This document shows positions 16,577 through 25,297 of a stretch of 64,000 nucleotides of DNA, one piece after another. The stretch's first letter is position 1, and each line of letters starts with the position of its first letter. The stretch is from NCBI RefSeq assembly GCF_018326005.1, contig NZ_AP021903.1, forward strand, positions 5,135,001 to 5,199,000, written 5' to 3'. Origin of the DNA: Pseudomonas sp. Seg1 (GTDB lineage: Bacteria > Pseudomonadota > Gammaproteobacteria > Pseudomonadales > Pseudomonadaceae). The notes beneath the pieces were generated by a model that made no database searches, was not told where the DNA came from, and saw nothing but the letters and a program-made list of their open reading frames with translations. The position numbers and the translations under genes are program-made.

Positions 16577-17632
16577 TCAGGCACCGAGTACCCGACACGC
16601 CTCCACCGGCAACGTCACCGACACCGGATGCCCGATCCCCAAGCCAATTCCCTGACACGGCGTACTCAACGCCGTAAACGTCACCCCGGAACACTCCACC
16701 GTGGTCTCGATGGTCGCGCCGATATCACGCACGAACGTCACCTTGCCGAGCAGACGATTGCCCGCCCTTGCCTGCGGCGCGGACAGTTGCAGGTCTTCCG
16801 GACGGATCAGCATTTTCACTTTCTGCCCCACGACAATGCTGCTGCAGATCGGCACTTGCAGCGCATCACCACCCGGCAGGCTGACCTTGCCGTCGCCCAG
16901 CACCGTGGCCGGGAAGATGTTGCCCGAACCGATGAAGTCAGCGACGAATTCGTTGGCCGGATGCCGATAGATTTCAATCGGCGTGCCCACTTGCTGCACC
17001 TTGTGCTCGCCCAATACCACGACGATGTCGGCCATGGTCATGGCCTCACGCTGATCGTGGGTAACCATGATCGTGGTGATGTTCAGGCGTTGTTGCAGTT
17101 GGCGGATTTCCACCTGCATCGACTCGCGCAATTTGGCGTCGAGCGCCGACAGCGGTTCGTCGAGCAAGAGGATTTTCGGGTGCGAAGCAATCGCCCGGGC
17201 AATCGCCACGCGTTGGCGTTGACCGCCGGAGAGCTTGGCCACCGGCCGGTCGATCATCGCCTGCAACTGGATCAGTTCCAGTAACTCCACCACTCGCGCC
17301 TGCTGATCGGCCTTGCTCACCCCGCGCAGTTTCAGCGGGTAGGCGATGTTCTCGCCGACGGTCATGTGCGGGAACAATGCCAGCGACTGGAACACCATGC
17401 CGAAATTGCGCAGATGCGCCGGGGTATGGCCGATGTCTTCGCCGTCCAGGCGAATTTCGCCGCCGCTGAGGGTTTCAAGGCCGGCGATCATCCGCAGCAA
17501 AGTGGTTTTGCCACACCCCGAAGGGCCGAGGAAACACACCAGTTTGCCTTCCGGCAAATGCAGGTTGACGTCTTGTACCGCGCAAGCCGAGCCGTAGAAT
17601 TTCTCGACGTTTTCCAGAATCAGACCAGTCAT
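16577..17632 (-). CDS. ABC transporter ATPase, PotA-like (polyamine/opine type)
   Basis: This 351-residue ATPase is the last gene of a transporter operon. It has Walker A GPSGCGKTT, Q-loop, signature LSGGQRQR, Walker B ILLLDEPLSALD and H-loop VTHDQ, followed by a TOBE-type C-terminal domain (from about 270) typical of PotA/FbpC/UgpC ATPases. GAGGTG precedes the ATG; a TTG 12 bases upstream is less likely. It lies about 14 bases after the permease gene. The substrate is inferred to be a polyamine- or guanidino-like compound from the binding protein type and the neighbouring catabolic genes. Confidence 0.88.
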   Translation of the reverse strand: MTGLILENVEKFYGSACAVQDVNLHLPEGKLVCFLGPSGCGKTTLLRMIAGLETLSGGEIRLDGEDIGHTPAHLRNFGMVFQSLALFPHMTVGENIAYPLKLRGVSKADQQARVVELLELIQLQAMIDRPVAKLSGGQRQRVAIARAIASHPKILLLDEPLSALDAKLRESMQVEIRQLQQRLNITTIMVTHDQREAMTMADIVVVLGEHKVQQVGTPIEIYRHPANEFVADFIGSGNIFPATVLGDGKVSLPGGDALQVPICSSIVVGQKVKMLIRPEDLQLSAPQARAGNRLLGKVTFVRDIGATIETTVECSGVTFTALSTPCQGIGLGIGHPVSVTLPVEACRVLGA

Positions 17633-17645
17633 GTTGCACCTCAAA

Positions 17646-18494
17646 TCAAAAGGAAACGCCGCCCTCGCCCACCAGCTTCTCCAGCGCCCAGATGAGGACG
17701 AAGTCGATCAGCACGATCAGCACGGCAAACGAGAACACGGTAGGGTCGAGCGATGACACGGTGCGGCTGTACATCCAGATCGGCACGGTCATGACGTCGA
17801 TGGTGTAGAGGAAATAGGTCACGGTGAATTCGTTGAACGAGACGATGAACGCCAGCAGCATGCCCGCCAGAATTCCCGACTTCATCAAGGGCACCACCAC
17901 ATCGACAATCGCCCGCAATGGCGAGGCGCCGAGCATGCGCGCGGCTTCTTCGACTTCACTGCCGATGGACAGCATCGCCGCCGTGCAGTTTTTCACCACG
18001 AACGGCAGCGCCAGAATCACGTGGGCAATCACCAGCCGCGACGTGGTCATGTGGAACGGCAGGCTGTCGAACACCAGCAGCAACGCCAGGCCCAACACCA
18101 CCATCGGGAACACCAGCGGCAGCGACATCAATTGCAGCGCCACGGCTTTGCCACGGAACTCGCAGCGGGTCAGCGCATACGCCGCCGGCACCGCGATCAG
18201 CGTGGCGAAGACCATGGTCAGGCACGACACCAGCAGGCTGGTGGTCATCGCCTGACCGAGGCTCAACACATCACTGGCGTCCGGCGACACAAAGGTGTGC
18301 CACGCCGCTTTGTACCATTGCAGGCTATAGCTGCTCGGCGGAAAGTCGAGGTTCGACGCACCGCTGAACGACATCACGATCATGGTCAGGATCGGCAGTA
18401 CCGCCAACAGCAAAATGAACCCGGAAAGGATCCCGGCAAACTTGCCGGTATCGCCCGGCAGCAGCGCCATGCGCTTCTTGGTCAGGGCACTCAT
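17646..18494 (-). CDS. ABC transporter permease, PotC-like
   Basis: This 282-residue permease has six predicted spans and the cytoplasmic EAA loop EEAARMLGASPLRAIVDVVV that contacts the ATPase. Its start overlaps the stop of the PotB-like permease (ATGA). Together the two permeases form a heterodimeric channel of the spermidine/putrescine type. Confidence 0.88.
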   Translation of the reverse strand: MSALTKKRMALLPGDTGKFAGILSGFILLLAVLPILTMIVMSFSGASNLDFPPSSYSLQWYKAAWHTFVSPDASDVLSLGQAMTTSLLVSCLTMVFATLIAVPAAYALTRCEFRGKAVALQLMSLPLVFPMVVLGLALLLVFDSLPFHMTTSRLVIAHVILALPFVVKNCTAAMLSIGSEVEEAARMLGASPLRAIVDVVVPLMKSGILAGMLLAFIVSFNEFTVTYFLYTIDVMTVPIWMYSRTVSSLDPTVFSFAVLIVLIDFVLIWALEKLVGEGGVSF

Positions 18495-19399
18495 TGCGAA
18501 GCCTCCAGCAGGCGCCGACGGCGGCCGGTGATGTATTCGGACAAGGTCATGATCGCGAGCGTGGTGACGATCAGCACCACCCCGGCCGCAGACGCCGCGG
18601 GCCAGTTCATCAGCGGAGCGATCTGGTCATGCACCATCACCGCGAGCATCGGCACGCGCCGGCCACCGAGCAGCAATGGCACGACAAAACTGCTGGCGTT
18701 GTAGGCGAACACCAGCGTCGCGCCAGTGATGATCCCCGGCAGGCTCATCGGTAAAACCACCTGACGGAACACTTGGAAACGACTGGCGCCGAGGGTCGCG
18801 GCGGCCTCTTCGTATGAACGTGCGACGCCGCGCATGGCGCTGGCGATCGGCAGCACGGCCAGCGGAAATGCGGTCTGCACCAGGCCCATCAGCACACCGT
18901 TCTGGTTGTACAGCAACATGATCGGGCGCTTGATCAGGCCCAGGCCCATCAGCGCCTGATTCAACATCCCGCCGGGGCCGAGAATCACCAGCCAGCCATA
19001 GCTTTGCAGCAGCAGGTTGACCAACAGCGGCAACAACACCGCCGCCAGAAAAATCCGCCGCAGAAAGGGCGAGGTCAGCCGCGACATGGTGTACGCCACC
19101 GGGATCGCCAGCACCACGGCGATCACCGCGCTGATCAGCGCCAGACGCAAGGTCAGCAGCAAGGATTTCAGGTAATAGGGTTCGAGCAATTGCGCGTAAC
19201 TGGCGAGGCTGAACCCGCTCCATTCCGCGCCTTTGGTGCCGACGCTCATGCGCAACACCAGCAGGCTGGCGGCAATCAGCACGCCGAGAAACAGCATCGA
19301 CGGCGTGAGGAAAAGCCACGCCCGCGCGGTCGGCGAAATACCGCGCGCCGGGCGCACGTCGGCGGCGCCGACCGGTTGGGTCAGGGATTGATGTTCCAT
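18491..19399 (-). CDS. ABC transporter permease, PotB-like
   Basis: This 302-residue permease begins MEHQSLTQPVGAADVRPARG, has six spans, and carries the EAA loop YEEAAATLGASRFQVFRQVV. The frame is open 222 bases further upstream, but that part runs through a REP pair and is not coding. It is coupled to the PotC-like gene by a 4-base overlap. Immediately upstream on the transcript lies the REP pair separating it from the binding-protein gene. Confidence 0.88.
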   Translation of the reverse strand: MEHQSLTQPVGAADVRPARGISPTARAWLFLTPSMLFLGVLIAASLLVLRMSVGTKGAEWSGFSLASYAQLLEPYYLKSLLLTLRLALISAVIAVVLAIPVAYTMSRLTSPFLRRIFLAAVLLPLLVNLLLQSYGWLVILGPGGMLNQALMGLGLIKRPIMLLYNQNGVLMGLVQTAFPLAVLPIASAMRGVARSYEEAAATLGASRFQVFRQVVLPMSLPGIITGATLVFAYNASSFVVPLLLGGRRVPMLAVMVHDQIAPLMNWPAASAAGVVLIVTTLAIMTLSEYITGRRRRLLEASQ

Positions 19400-19459
19400 A
19401 GCAATGATCTCGTCAATGGAAAACAACTGACAAACACAGGTCTCCAAAGCACCGCGCCC

Positions 19460-19552
19460 CCTGTGGGAGCTGGCTTGCCAGCGATAGCAATCTGTCAGTG
19501 ACATCATTGTCGACAGGAAGGCCGTCATCGCTGGCAAGCCAGCTCCCACAGG
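19460..19552 (+). repeat. REP pair inside the ABC transporter operon
   Basis: Inverted copies of the GGCAAGCCAGCTCCCACAGG family at 19460-19485 and 19527-19552 lie between the binding-protein gene and the first permease gene. In this position the hairpin could stabilise the upstream binding-protein message, as REP elements do in other periplasmic permease operons. Confidence 0.88.
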
Positions 19553-19584
19553 GATTTGCGGTGTTCTGAAGGTTTGTATTCGGA

Positions 19585-20688
19585 TCAGGAAGAAAAGATT
19601 TCCGTATAGCGACGAATCCATTGGTCATGCACGGTCGCCAGGAAGGCGTTGTCGTGCATGATCGCCTTCTCGGCAATCTGCTCGGGCGTGAGGATGAACG
19701 GGCTCTTGCGCGCTTCGGCGGAGATGATCGCCTTGGCGTTGACCGGTCCGTTGAAGATGTCTTCGGCCATCTTGCCCTGCACCAGCGGGTCGAGAGAGTG
19801 GTCGATAAAGGCGTAGGCCAGATCAGTGTCGCCCGGACGATTTTTCGGCATCACCGAGAGCATCAGGTCGGTGTAGAAACCTTCCTTCATGCCGAACGTG
19901 GCGCCGAGGCCGTAGTTAGGATCGCGGATCTGTTTGGGGAAAAACGCCGGGGCGTACAGCCCCCCCATGTCCAGCGAACCGGTGCGGAACAGTTCGGCGA
20001 TCTGGTTCGGGTTCTCGCCCAACGTCACCACGCGGTCCTTGAGTTCAGCGAGTTTCTTGAAGCCCGGCTCGATGTTGTGCTCGTCACCACCGGCCAGTTT
20101 CGCGGCGATGATGATCAGGTCCATGGCCTCGGTCCAGTTCGGCGGCGGCAGGAAAATGTTCGGTGCCAGATCGGCGTCCCACAGCGCGGCATAACTGTCC
20201 GGTGCTTCTTTCAAGGTGCGGGTGCTGTAGACCAGACTGTTGCACCACAGCAGATAGCCGATGCCGTGACCGTTGGCCCCGGTACGGTATTTCTCCGGCA
20301 CGTCGACCAGATTGGGAATGCGGTTGAGGTCGGGTTTTTCCAACAGCCCGGCAGCCGCCAGGCCTTCGGCGCCGACGCCCGCCAGGGTGATGATGTCGTA
20401 CTGCGGACGGTCACCGCCGGCCTTGAGTTTGGCGACCATTTCCGAGGTACTGCCGGTGCGGTCGGCGATAACCTTGGCGCCGGTTTTGGCTTCGAAGGTT
20501 GCAGCGATGTTGCGCAGTGCGGCGAGGCCGGTGTCATCCGACCAGGTCAGCAAACGCAGGGTCTTGCCGGCGAAACGCGTGTCGCTGGCGCTCGCCCGGA
20601 TGAAGGGCATGCTCATGGCGGCTGCCGCCACCGACGCCACGCCAACGGTTTTAATGAATTGACGCCTGTTCAGATCGTGCTCGCCCAT
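19585..20688 (-). CDS. Tat-exported PotD-like periplasmic binding protein
   Basis: This 367-residue solute-binding protein has a twin-arginine signal (LNRRQFIKTVGVASVAAAA) and the PotD/SBP_bac_8 fold: GKTLRLLTWSD, FEAKTGAKVIADRTGSTSEM, and DLAYAFIDHSLDPLVQGKMA. Tat export of a folded binding protein fits this family in Pseudomonas. GGGAG precedes the chosen ATG; an in-frame start 17 codons upstream lacks one. It opens the ABC operon, 218 bases after the aldehyde dehydrogenase start-side neighbour, so it probably has its own promoter. Confidence 0.85.
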   Translation of the reverse strand: MGEHDLNRRQFIKTVGVASVAAAAMSMPFIRASASDTRFAGKTLRLLTWSDDTGLAALRNIAATFEAKTGAKVIADRTGSTSEMVAKLKAGGDRPQYDIITLAGVGAEGLAAAGLLEKPDLNRIPNLVDVPEKYRTGANGHGIGYLLWCNSLVYSTRTLKEAPDSYAALWDADLAPNIFLPPPNWTEAMDLIIIAAKLAGGDEHNIEPGFKKLAELKDRVVTLGENPNQIAELFRTGSLDMGGLYAPAFFPKQIRDPNYGLGATFGMKEGFYTDLMLSVMPKNRPGDTDLAYAFIDHSLDPLVQGKMAEDIFNGPVNAKAIISAEARKSPFILTPEQIAEKAIMHDNAFLATVHDQWIRRYTEIFSS

Positions 20689-20906
20689 GACGGACTCCCT
20701 TTGTTTTTTTAAGTATGAGGTTGGTCGCAACCGTTGCATCCGCGCGGCCGGATCCGCGCCAGGCCCCGTATTACAAGGGCTTTAGCGCTGCCGACGGGTT
20801 CATCCTGAGGTCGTGCAAAACACCTGACTATCGATAAAAACTCATTGAAGCCATGACGCCAACGCATGCCTCGTTGCGAGGCATACGCTCACCTTTTTCG
20901 GGCGTT
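20689..20906. other. Gap between aldehyde dehydrogenase and binding-protein genes
   Basis: This 218-bp same-strand gap contains a short perfect hairpin ATGCCTCG-TTG-CGAGGCAT (20866-20884) just after the dehydrogenase stop, without a T run. The rest presumably holds a promoter for the ABC genes; I cannot point to specific boxes. Confidence 0.45.
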
Positions 20907-22358
20907 TCAGAGCGCCCGGATCACGTGTTTGATTTCCTGAAACGCGGCCAGGCCCCACGGCCCCAATTCGCGGCCGATGCTGCTCTGCTTGTAACCGCCC
21001 CAAGCCGTCTGCGGGAAGATCACTTGCGGCGCGTTGAGCCACACCAGCCCCGCCTGCAAGGCGTTGGCGACACGATCAGCGGTCTCGGCGTTACGCGTCA
21101 CCACACTGGCGACCAGACCGAACTGGCTGTCGTTGGCCAACGCAATCGCTTCGGCCTCGTTGCGGAAACTGCGCACGCACAGCACCGGGCCGAAAATCTC
21201 TTCGCACCACAGCGCACTGTCGAGGGGCACGTCGGTGAACACCGTCGGCTGCAAAAAATAGCCGCGCGGCAAATGCGCCGGACGATTGCCGCCGCACAGC
21301 AGCTTCGCCCCGGCACTCAGACCACGGTCGATGTGGCCGAGCACGCGCTGGTATTGCGCCTGGTTGACCAGTGCGCCCATCTCCACGTCCGGATCGAACG
21401 GGTCAGCCACGCGAATCGCCTGGGCACGCTTTTGCAGACGGCTGAGGAATTCTTCTTCCAGTTCTTCGGCGACCAGCACGCGGCTGGTGGCCGAGCACAT
21501 CTGTCCGGCGTTGAAGAAACCGCCGCCGCAGGCCAGCTCCACGGCCAGATCCAGGTCGGCATCTTCCAGCACCAGCAACGACGATTTTCCACCCAGTTCG
21601 AGGCTCACGCCCTTCACGGTTTCCGCCGCACGCTGCATCACCTGAACGCCAACCGCGTTACTGCCGGTGAAAGAGATTTTGGCGATGCGCGGATCGGCGG
21701 ACAGCGGCGCGCCCACCGCCAGACCGGTGCCGCAGACCACATTGAACACACCCTTCGGCAGTCCGGCTTCGGCAATGATCGCCGCCAGTTCCAGCTCCGG
21801 CAGCGGCGTGACTTCCGACGGTTTGAGCACCACGCAGCAACCGGCGGCCAGAGCCGGCGCGAGTTTCCACGCGGTGGTAACCATCGGGAAATTCCACGGC
21901 ACGATCAGCCCGACCACACCGCACGGCTCGCGACGCAGACGTGCACTGAAATCGTCGCTGGGCAGCGCCACGTTGCTGTCGAATTTCGCGTCGAGGCCTT
22001 CGGCCAACCCGGCGTAGTACTCGAAGGTGGCAATCACGTCATCGACGTCGATGGCCGCTTCGAATTGCGGTTTGCCATTGTTGCTCGACTGCAACTTCAT
22101 CAAGTGATCACGACCGTTGCGCACGCCGTTGGCGATGTTGCGCAGGATCACAGCGCGTTCGGTGCCGGTGGTTTGTGACCAGGTCTTGAACGCGTCAGTG
22201 GCAGCGGTCACGGCTTGCTGAACGGCTTGTTCGTCACCGCCATTGACCGTGGTTAGCAGCGCCTCGGTGGCCGGGTTGATCACCCGCAAATGCTCGCGGC
22301 CAGCAGACCATTGGCCGTTGATGTAGAGGCCATCGAGGGTGGTTGGGAAACTGATCAT
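20907..22358 (-). CDS. NAD-dependent aldehyde dehydrogenase (betaine/guanidinobutyraldehyde type)
   Basis: This 483-residue enzyme of the ALDH superfamily has the cofactor motif GLIVPWNFPM, the general-base glutamate in SLELGGKSS and the catalytic cysteine in GQMCSATSR. It overlaps the stop of the upstream TPP decarboxylase by 4 bases (ATGA), so the two act in sequence. If the decarboxylase makes 4-guanidinobutyraldehyde, this enzyme would oxidise it to 4-guanidinobutyrate, as in the arginine transaminase route of P. aeruginosa. The substrate is inferred from context; betaine aldehyde or another amino-aldehyde is possible. Confidence 0.85.
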   Translation of the reverse strand: MISFPTTLDGLYINGQWSAGREHLRVINPATEALLTTVNGGDEQAVQQAVTAATDAFKTWSQTTGTERAVILRNIANGVRNGRDHLMKLQSSNNGKPQFEAAIDVDDVIATFEYYAGLAEGLDAKFDSNVALPSDDFSARLRREPCGVVGLIVPWNFPMVTTAWKLAPALAAGCCVVLKPSEVTPLPELELAAIIAEAGLPKGVFNVVCGTGLAVGAPLSADPRIAKISFTGSNAVGVQVMQRAAETVKGVSLELGGKSSLLVLEDADLDLAVELACGGGFFNAGQMCSATSRVLVAEELEEEFLSRLQKRAQAIRVADPFDPDVEMGALVNQAQYQRVLGHIDRGLSAGAKLLCGGNRPAHLPRGYFLQPTVFTDVPLDSALWCEEIFGPVLCVRSFRNEAEAIALANDSQFGLVASVVTRNAETADRVANALQAGLVWLNAPQVIFPQTAWGGYKQSSIGRELGPWGLAAFQEIKHVIRAL

Positions 22359-23992
22359 TTGTTCACCGCCTGCATCCACTGGTTCTGGTCGATTTCAATC
22401 AGCGTCGGGCCTTGACGATCCGTCGCCGCACGCAGCGCGCCGCGCAGTTGCTCCACCGAGCTGATCGCTTCGGCAGCGCAGCCCAGCGCCTTGGCCACCC
22501 CAATGAAGTCCGGGGTGTAGATGTCGACGCCGACCGGCTCGATGGCGCGGTTGACCATGTACTTTTTAATTTCTTCGTAGCCCTGGTTATTCCACAGCAG
22601 GACGATCACCGGGGTGCGCGCCTCCACGGCGCTGGCCAGTTCCGGCAGGGTGAATTGCAAACCACCGTCGCCGATCAGGCACACCACTGGCGGACGAGTG
22701 CCGCCCTCGATGCTGCCGCCGAGCCACGCGCCGATGGCCGCCGGCAAGGCGTAACCGAGGGTGCCGTAACCGGTGGACGAGTTGAACCAGCGGCGCGGCC
22801 GCTCCGGGTTGAACGTGAGGTTGCCGGTGTACACCGGTTGCGTGGAGTCGCCGACAAACACGGCGTCGGGCAACTCGTGCAGGACGGTCTCGAGGAAGCG
22901 GGTCTGCGCCAGCGTCGGTGCATCCCAGGTTGCGGCCAGATCATCACGCAGACGCGCTGCACGCACCTGGCCCCAATCGTTGCGACGTTCGGCCAGCGGC
23001 TTGTGCGACAACGCGCTGAGCAGCGCTTGTGCGGCGTTGCGCGAGTCGGCAACCAGGGCGACGTGCGGCGGATAGTTGCGCACGGTCTGGTCGGCGTCGA
23101 TGTCGATGCGCAGCAACTTGCCGGGAATTTCGAAACCGCCGGCAAAGGTGACGTCGTAATCGGTTTCGGCCAGTTCGGTACCGATCGCCAGCACCACGTC
23201 GGCATCGGCGACCAGTGCGCGAGTGGCGAGCAGGCTTTGCGTCGAGCCGATCAGCAGTGGATGGCTGGACGGCAACATGCCTTTGGCGTTGATGGTCAGC
23301 GCCACCGGAGCATCGAGCAGTTCGGCCAGTTCGGTGATTTCGGCAGCGGCATCGATGGCACCGCCACCGGCAAGGATCAGCGGGCGTTGAGCGCCGGCCA
23401 GCAACTCGCTCATGCGGCTGACGGCAGCGGGTGCGGCACCGGCGCGGTCGATGTTGACCGGGACGCTTGCGAGCAAGTCATCGGCCTCTTCCACCAACAC
23501 GTCCAGCGGGATCTCGATGTGCACCGGACGCGGGCGCCCGGCCTGGAACAAAGCGAATGCGCGAGCGAGAACGCCCGGTAACTCCGACGCCGACATCAGC
23601 GTGTGGGAAAACGCAGCAACGCCGCCGACCAATGCGCTCTGGTTCGGCAGCTCATGGAGCTTGCCACGGCCGCCGCCCAACTGGTTGCGGGTCTGCACGC
23701 TGGAGATCACCAGCATCGGGATCGAGTCGGCGTAGGCCTGGCCCATCGCCGTGGTGATATTGGTCATGCCCGGCCCGGTGATGATGAAGCACACCCCCGG
23801 TTTGCCGCTGGTGCGGGCGTAGCCGTCAGCCATGAAACCGGCGCCCTGCTCATGCCGTGGGGTGACGTGGTTGATGCTCGAACGGGCCAGCCCGCGATAC
23901 AGCTCCACGGTGTGCACGCCGGGAATCCCGAACACCTGCTCGACCCCGTAACCTTCGAGTAACTTGACCAGTATTTCGCCACACGTCGCCAT
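22355..23992 (-). CDS. TPP-dependent 2-oxo acid decarboxylase, AruI-like
   Basis: This 545-residue enzyme of the acetolactate synthase/benzoylformate decarboxylase family has the N-terminal activating glutamate in RHEQGAGFMADGYAR and the TPP/Mg motif GDGGLQFTLPELAS followed by NNQGYEEIK. It most resembles AruI, the 5-guanidino-2-oxopentanoate decarboxylase of arginine catabolism, from memory of motifs such as MATCGEILVKLLEGYGVEQVF. MATCGE is chosen as start, with AAGG upstream; longer starts run into repeat DNA. It leads the decarboxylase-dehydrogenase pair. No aminotransferase is present to supply its 2-oxo acid, so either a distant enzyme feeds it or the substrate is different. Confidence 0.82.
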   Translation of the reverse strand: MATCGEILVKLLEGYGVEQVFGIPGVHTVELYRGLARSSINHVTPRHEQGAGFMADGYARTSGKPGVCFIITGPGMTNITTAMGQAYADSIPMLVISSVQTRNQLGGGRGKLHELPNQSALVGGVAAFSHTLMSASELPGVLARAFALFQAGRPRPVHIEIPLDVLVEEADDLLASVPVNIDRAGAAPAAVSRMSELLAGAQRPLILAGGGAIDAAAEITELAELLDAPVALTINAKGMLPSSHPLLIGSTQSLLATRALVADADVVLAIGTELAETDYDVTFAGGFEIPGKLLRIDIDADQTVRNYPPHVALVADSRNAAQALLSALSHKPLAERRNDWGQVRAARLRDDLAATWDAPTLAQTRFLETVLHELPDAVFVGDSTQPVYTGNLTFNPERPRRWFNSSTGYGTLGYALPAAIGAWLGGSIEGGTRPPVVCLIGDGGLQFTLPELASAVEARTPVIVLLWNNQGYEEIKKYMVNRAIEPVGVDIYTPDFIGVAKALGCAAEAISSVEQLRGALRAATDRQGPTLIEIDQNQWMQAVNK

Positions 23993-24032
23993 GTCATTGC
24001 CCTTCTTGTTCATTTGAGACACAAGGCCTTTG

Positions 24033-24121
24033 TGTAGGAGTGAGCCTGCTCGCGATGGCGTCTTCGCATTCAACATTACGGTGACTGACACACCGCTATC
24101 GCGAGCAGGCTCACTCCTACA
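24033..24121 (+). repeat. REP pair, TGTAGGAGTGAGCCTGCTCG family
   Basis: Inverted copies at 24033-24056 and 24098-24121 lie in the divergent promoter region between the decarboxylase and LysR genes. This is unusual, since most pairs here sit at gene ends. Confidence 0.88.
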
Positions 24122-24220
24122 AAGGGCCCTTCAATGGGCTCATTGAACGGTGGGCAGGTAGCCGCAACAATCGATTAAAAGTCATACTAGCCATGTCCTC
24201 ACGTCATACCTTGGATCCAC

Positions 24221-25102
24221 ATGAAACGACTGCCACCCCTGCCCGCCCTGCATACGTTTCTGATCACCGCGCAGTGCTGCAACTTCACCCGGGCCGCCGA
24301 GCAGTTGCACATCACCCAGGGCGCCGTGAGCCGGCAGATTGCCGGGCTGGAAGATCATCTGGGGTATGAGCTGTTCATTCGCCTGGCCCGAGGTCTGGAA
24401 CTGACGGCCGAAGGACGCGAATGGCTGCCACGGGTGGAGAAGGTGTTCGGCCTGATCAGCGAAGCCACCGAGCAGATCGGCCTCAAACGCGAAACCCTGC
24501 AACTCAAAGCGCCGAGCTGTGTGATGCGCTGGTTGGTACCGCGCCTGCTGCAATGGCAGAAAGAGCGCCCGGATGTGCCGGTCAAGCTGACCACCACACT
24601 GGCGCATGGCGTCGACTTTCAACGCGAGCAATTCGATGCGGCGGTGATTTATGGAACGCCACCGGATAACTCGGCGACCGCGCTGCATCTGTTCGATGAA
24701 CAACTGACCCCGGTCTGTTCACCGGCATTGTTGAAAGGCCCGCCAGCGTTGTCCGAGCTGGCCGATCTGCAACAGCACTTGTTGCTACATCCGACTGCCG
24801 ACACGAAGGACTGGAAGGTGTGGCTGACGGCGGCGGAGTTGCAGCTCAATAACGTGAACATGGGCCAGCATTTCGAAACGCTGGATCAGGCGATGTCGAT
24901 GGCGTCGCACGGGACAGGAGTGGCGATTGGCGACTGGTCGTTGATCGGCGATGACTTGCGTGCCGGACGACTGGTGATGCCGTTTGAGTTGAAGGTGAAG
25001 ACGGGGTTGGCGTATTACGTGGTGGTGCCTGCGGGAACCGAGCCATCGCCGCAGCTGGAAGAATTGATGATCTGGCTGGTTGAGCAGGCCCATTTGCGCT
25101 GA
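24221..25102 (+). CDS. LysR-family regulator, GcvA-like
   Basis: This 293-residue protein has an N-terminal winged helix (LPALHTFLITAQCCNFTRAA, LHITQGAVSRQIAGLEDHLG) and a substrate-binding domain of the GcvA type (AAVIYGTPPD, TPVCSPALLK, GTGVAIGDWSLIGDDLRAGR). It is divergent from the decarboxylase-dehydrogenase-ABC island and is the obvious candidate regulator. TCATAC and GTCATAC half-sites occur just upstream (24182 and 24203) but are not a clear T-N11-A dyad. Confidence 0.85.
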   Translation: MKRLPPLPALHTFLITAQCCNFTRAAEQLHITQGAVSRQIAGLEDHLGYELFIRLARGLELTAEGREWLPRVEKVFGLISEATEQIGLKRETLQLKAPSCVMRWLVPRLLQWQKERPDVPVKLTTTLAHGVDFQREQFDAAVIYGTPPDNSATALHLFDEQLTPVCSPALLKGPPALSELADLQQHLLLHPTADTKDWKVWLTAAELQLNNVNMGQHFETLDQAMSMASHGTGVAIGDWSLIGDDLRAGRLVMPFELKVKTGLAYYVVVPAGTEPSPQLEELMIWLVEQAHLR

Positions 25103-25109
25103 GGCTTTT

Positions 25110-25286
25110 CCCCTCACCCTAGCCCTCTCCCCGAGGGAGAGGGGACTGATTGGGGGATGTTATAGAAATACGCCGACGTGAAATTACTGTGTTGAATCCA
25201 TAATCGACTCGGTTTTTCAGGTCAATGTATGAAGCAATACACCTCGGTTGGCTCCCTCTCCCTCGGGAGAGGGCTGGGGTGAGGGG
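25110..25286 (+). repeat. Inverted repeat, CCCTCACCCTAGCCCTCTCCC family
   Basis: Two inverted 35-bp arms (25110-25144 and 25252-25286) flank about 107 bp of unrelated A+T-richer DNA between convergent genes. It looks like a small non-autonomous element. It is the only copy in the window. Confidence 0.8.
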
Positions 25287-25297
25287 CAAGGATTCAC

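Noticed and set aside
20866..20884. Hairpin ATGCCTCG-TTG-CGAGGCAT after the aldehyde dehydrogenase
   Set aside because: No T run follows on the minus strand, so I do not call it an intrinsic terminator.
20853..22178. 441-codon plus-strand frame over the aldehyde dehydrogenase
   Set aside because: Shadow of a clear ALDH gene with catalytic Cys and Glu.
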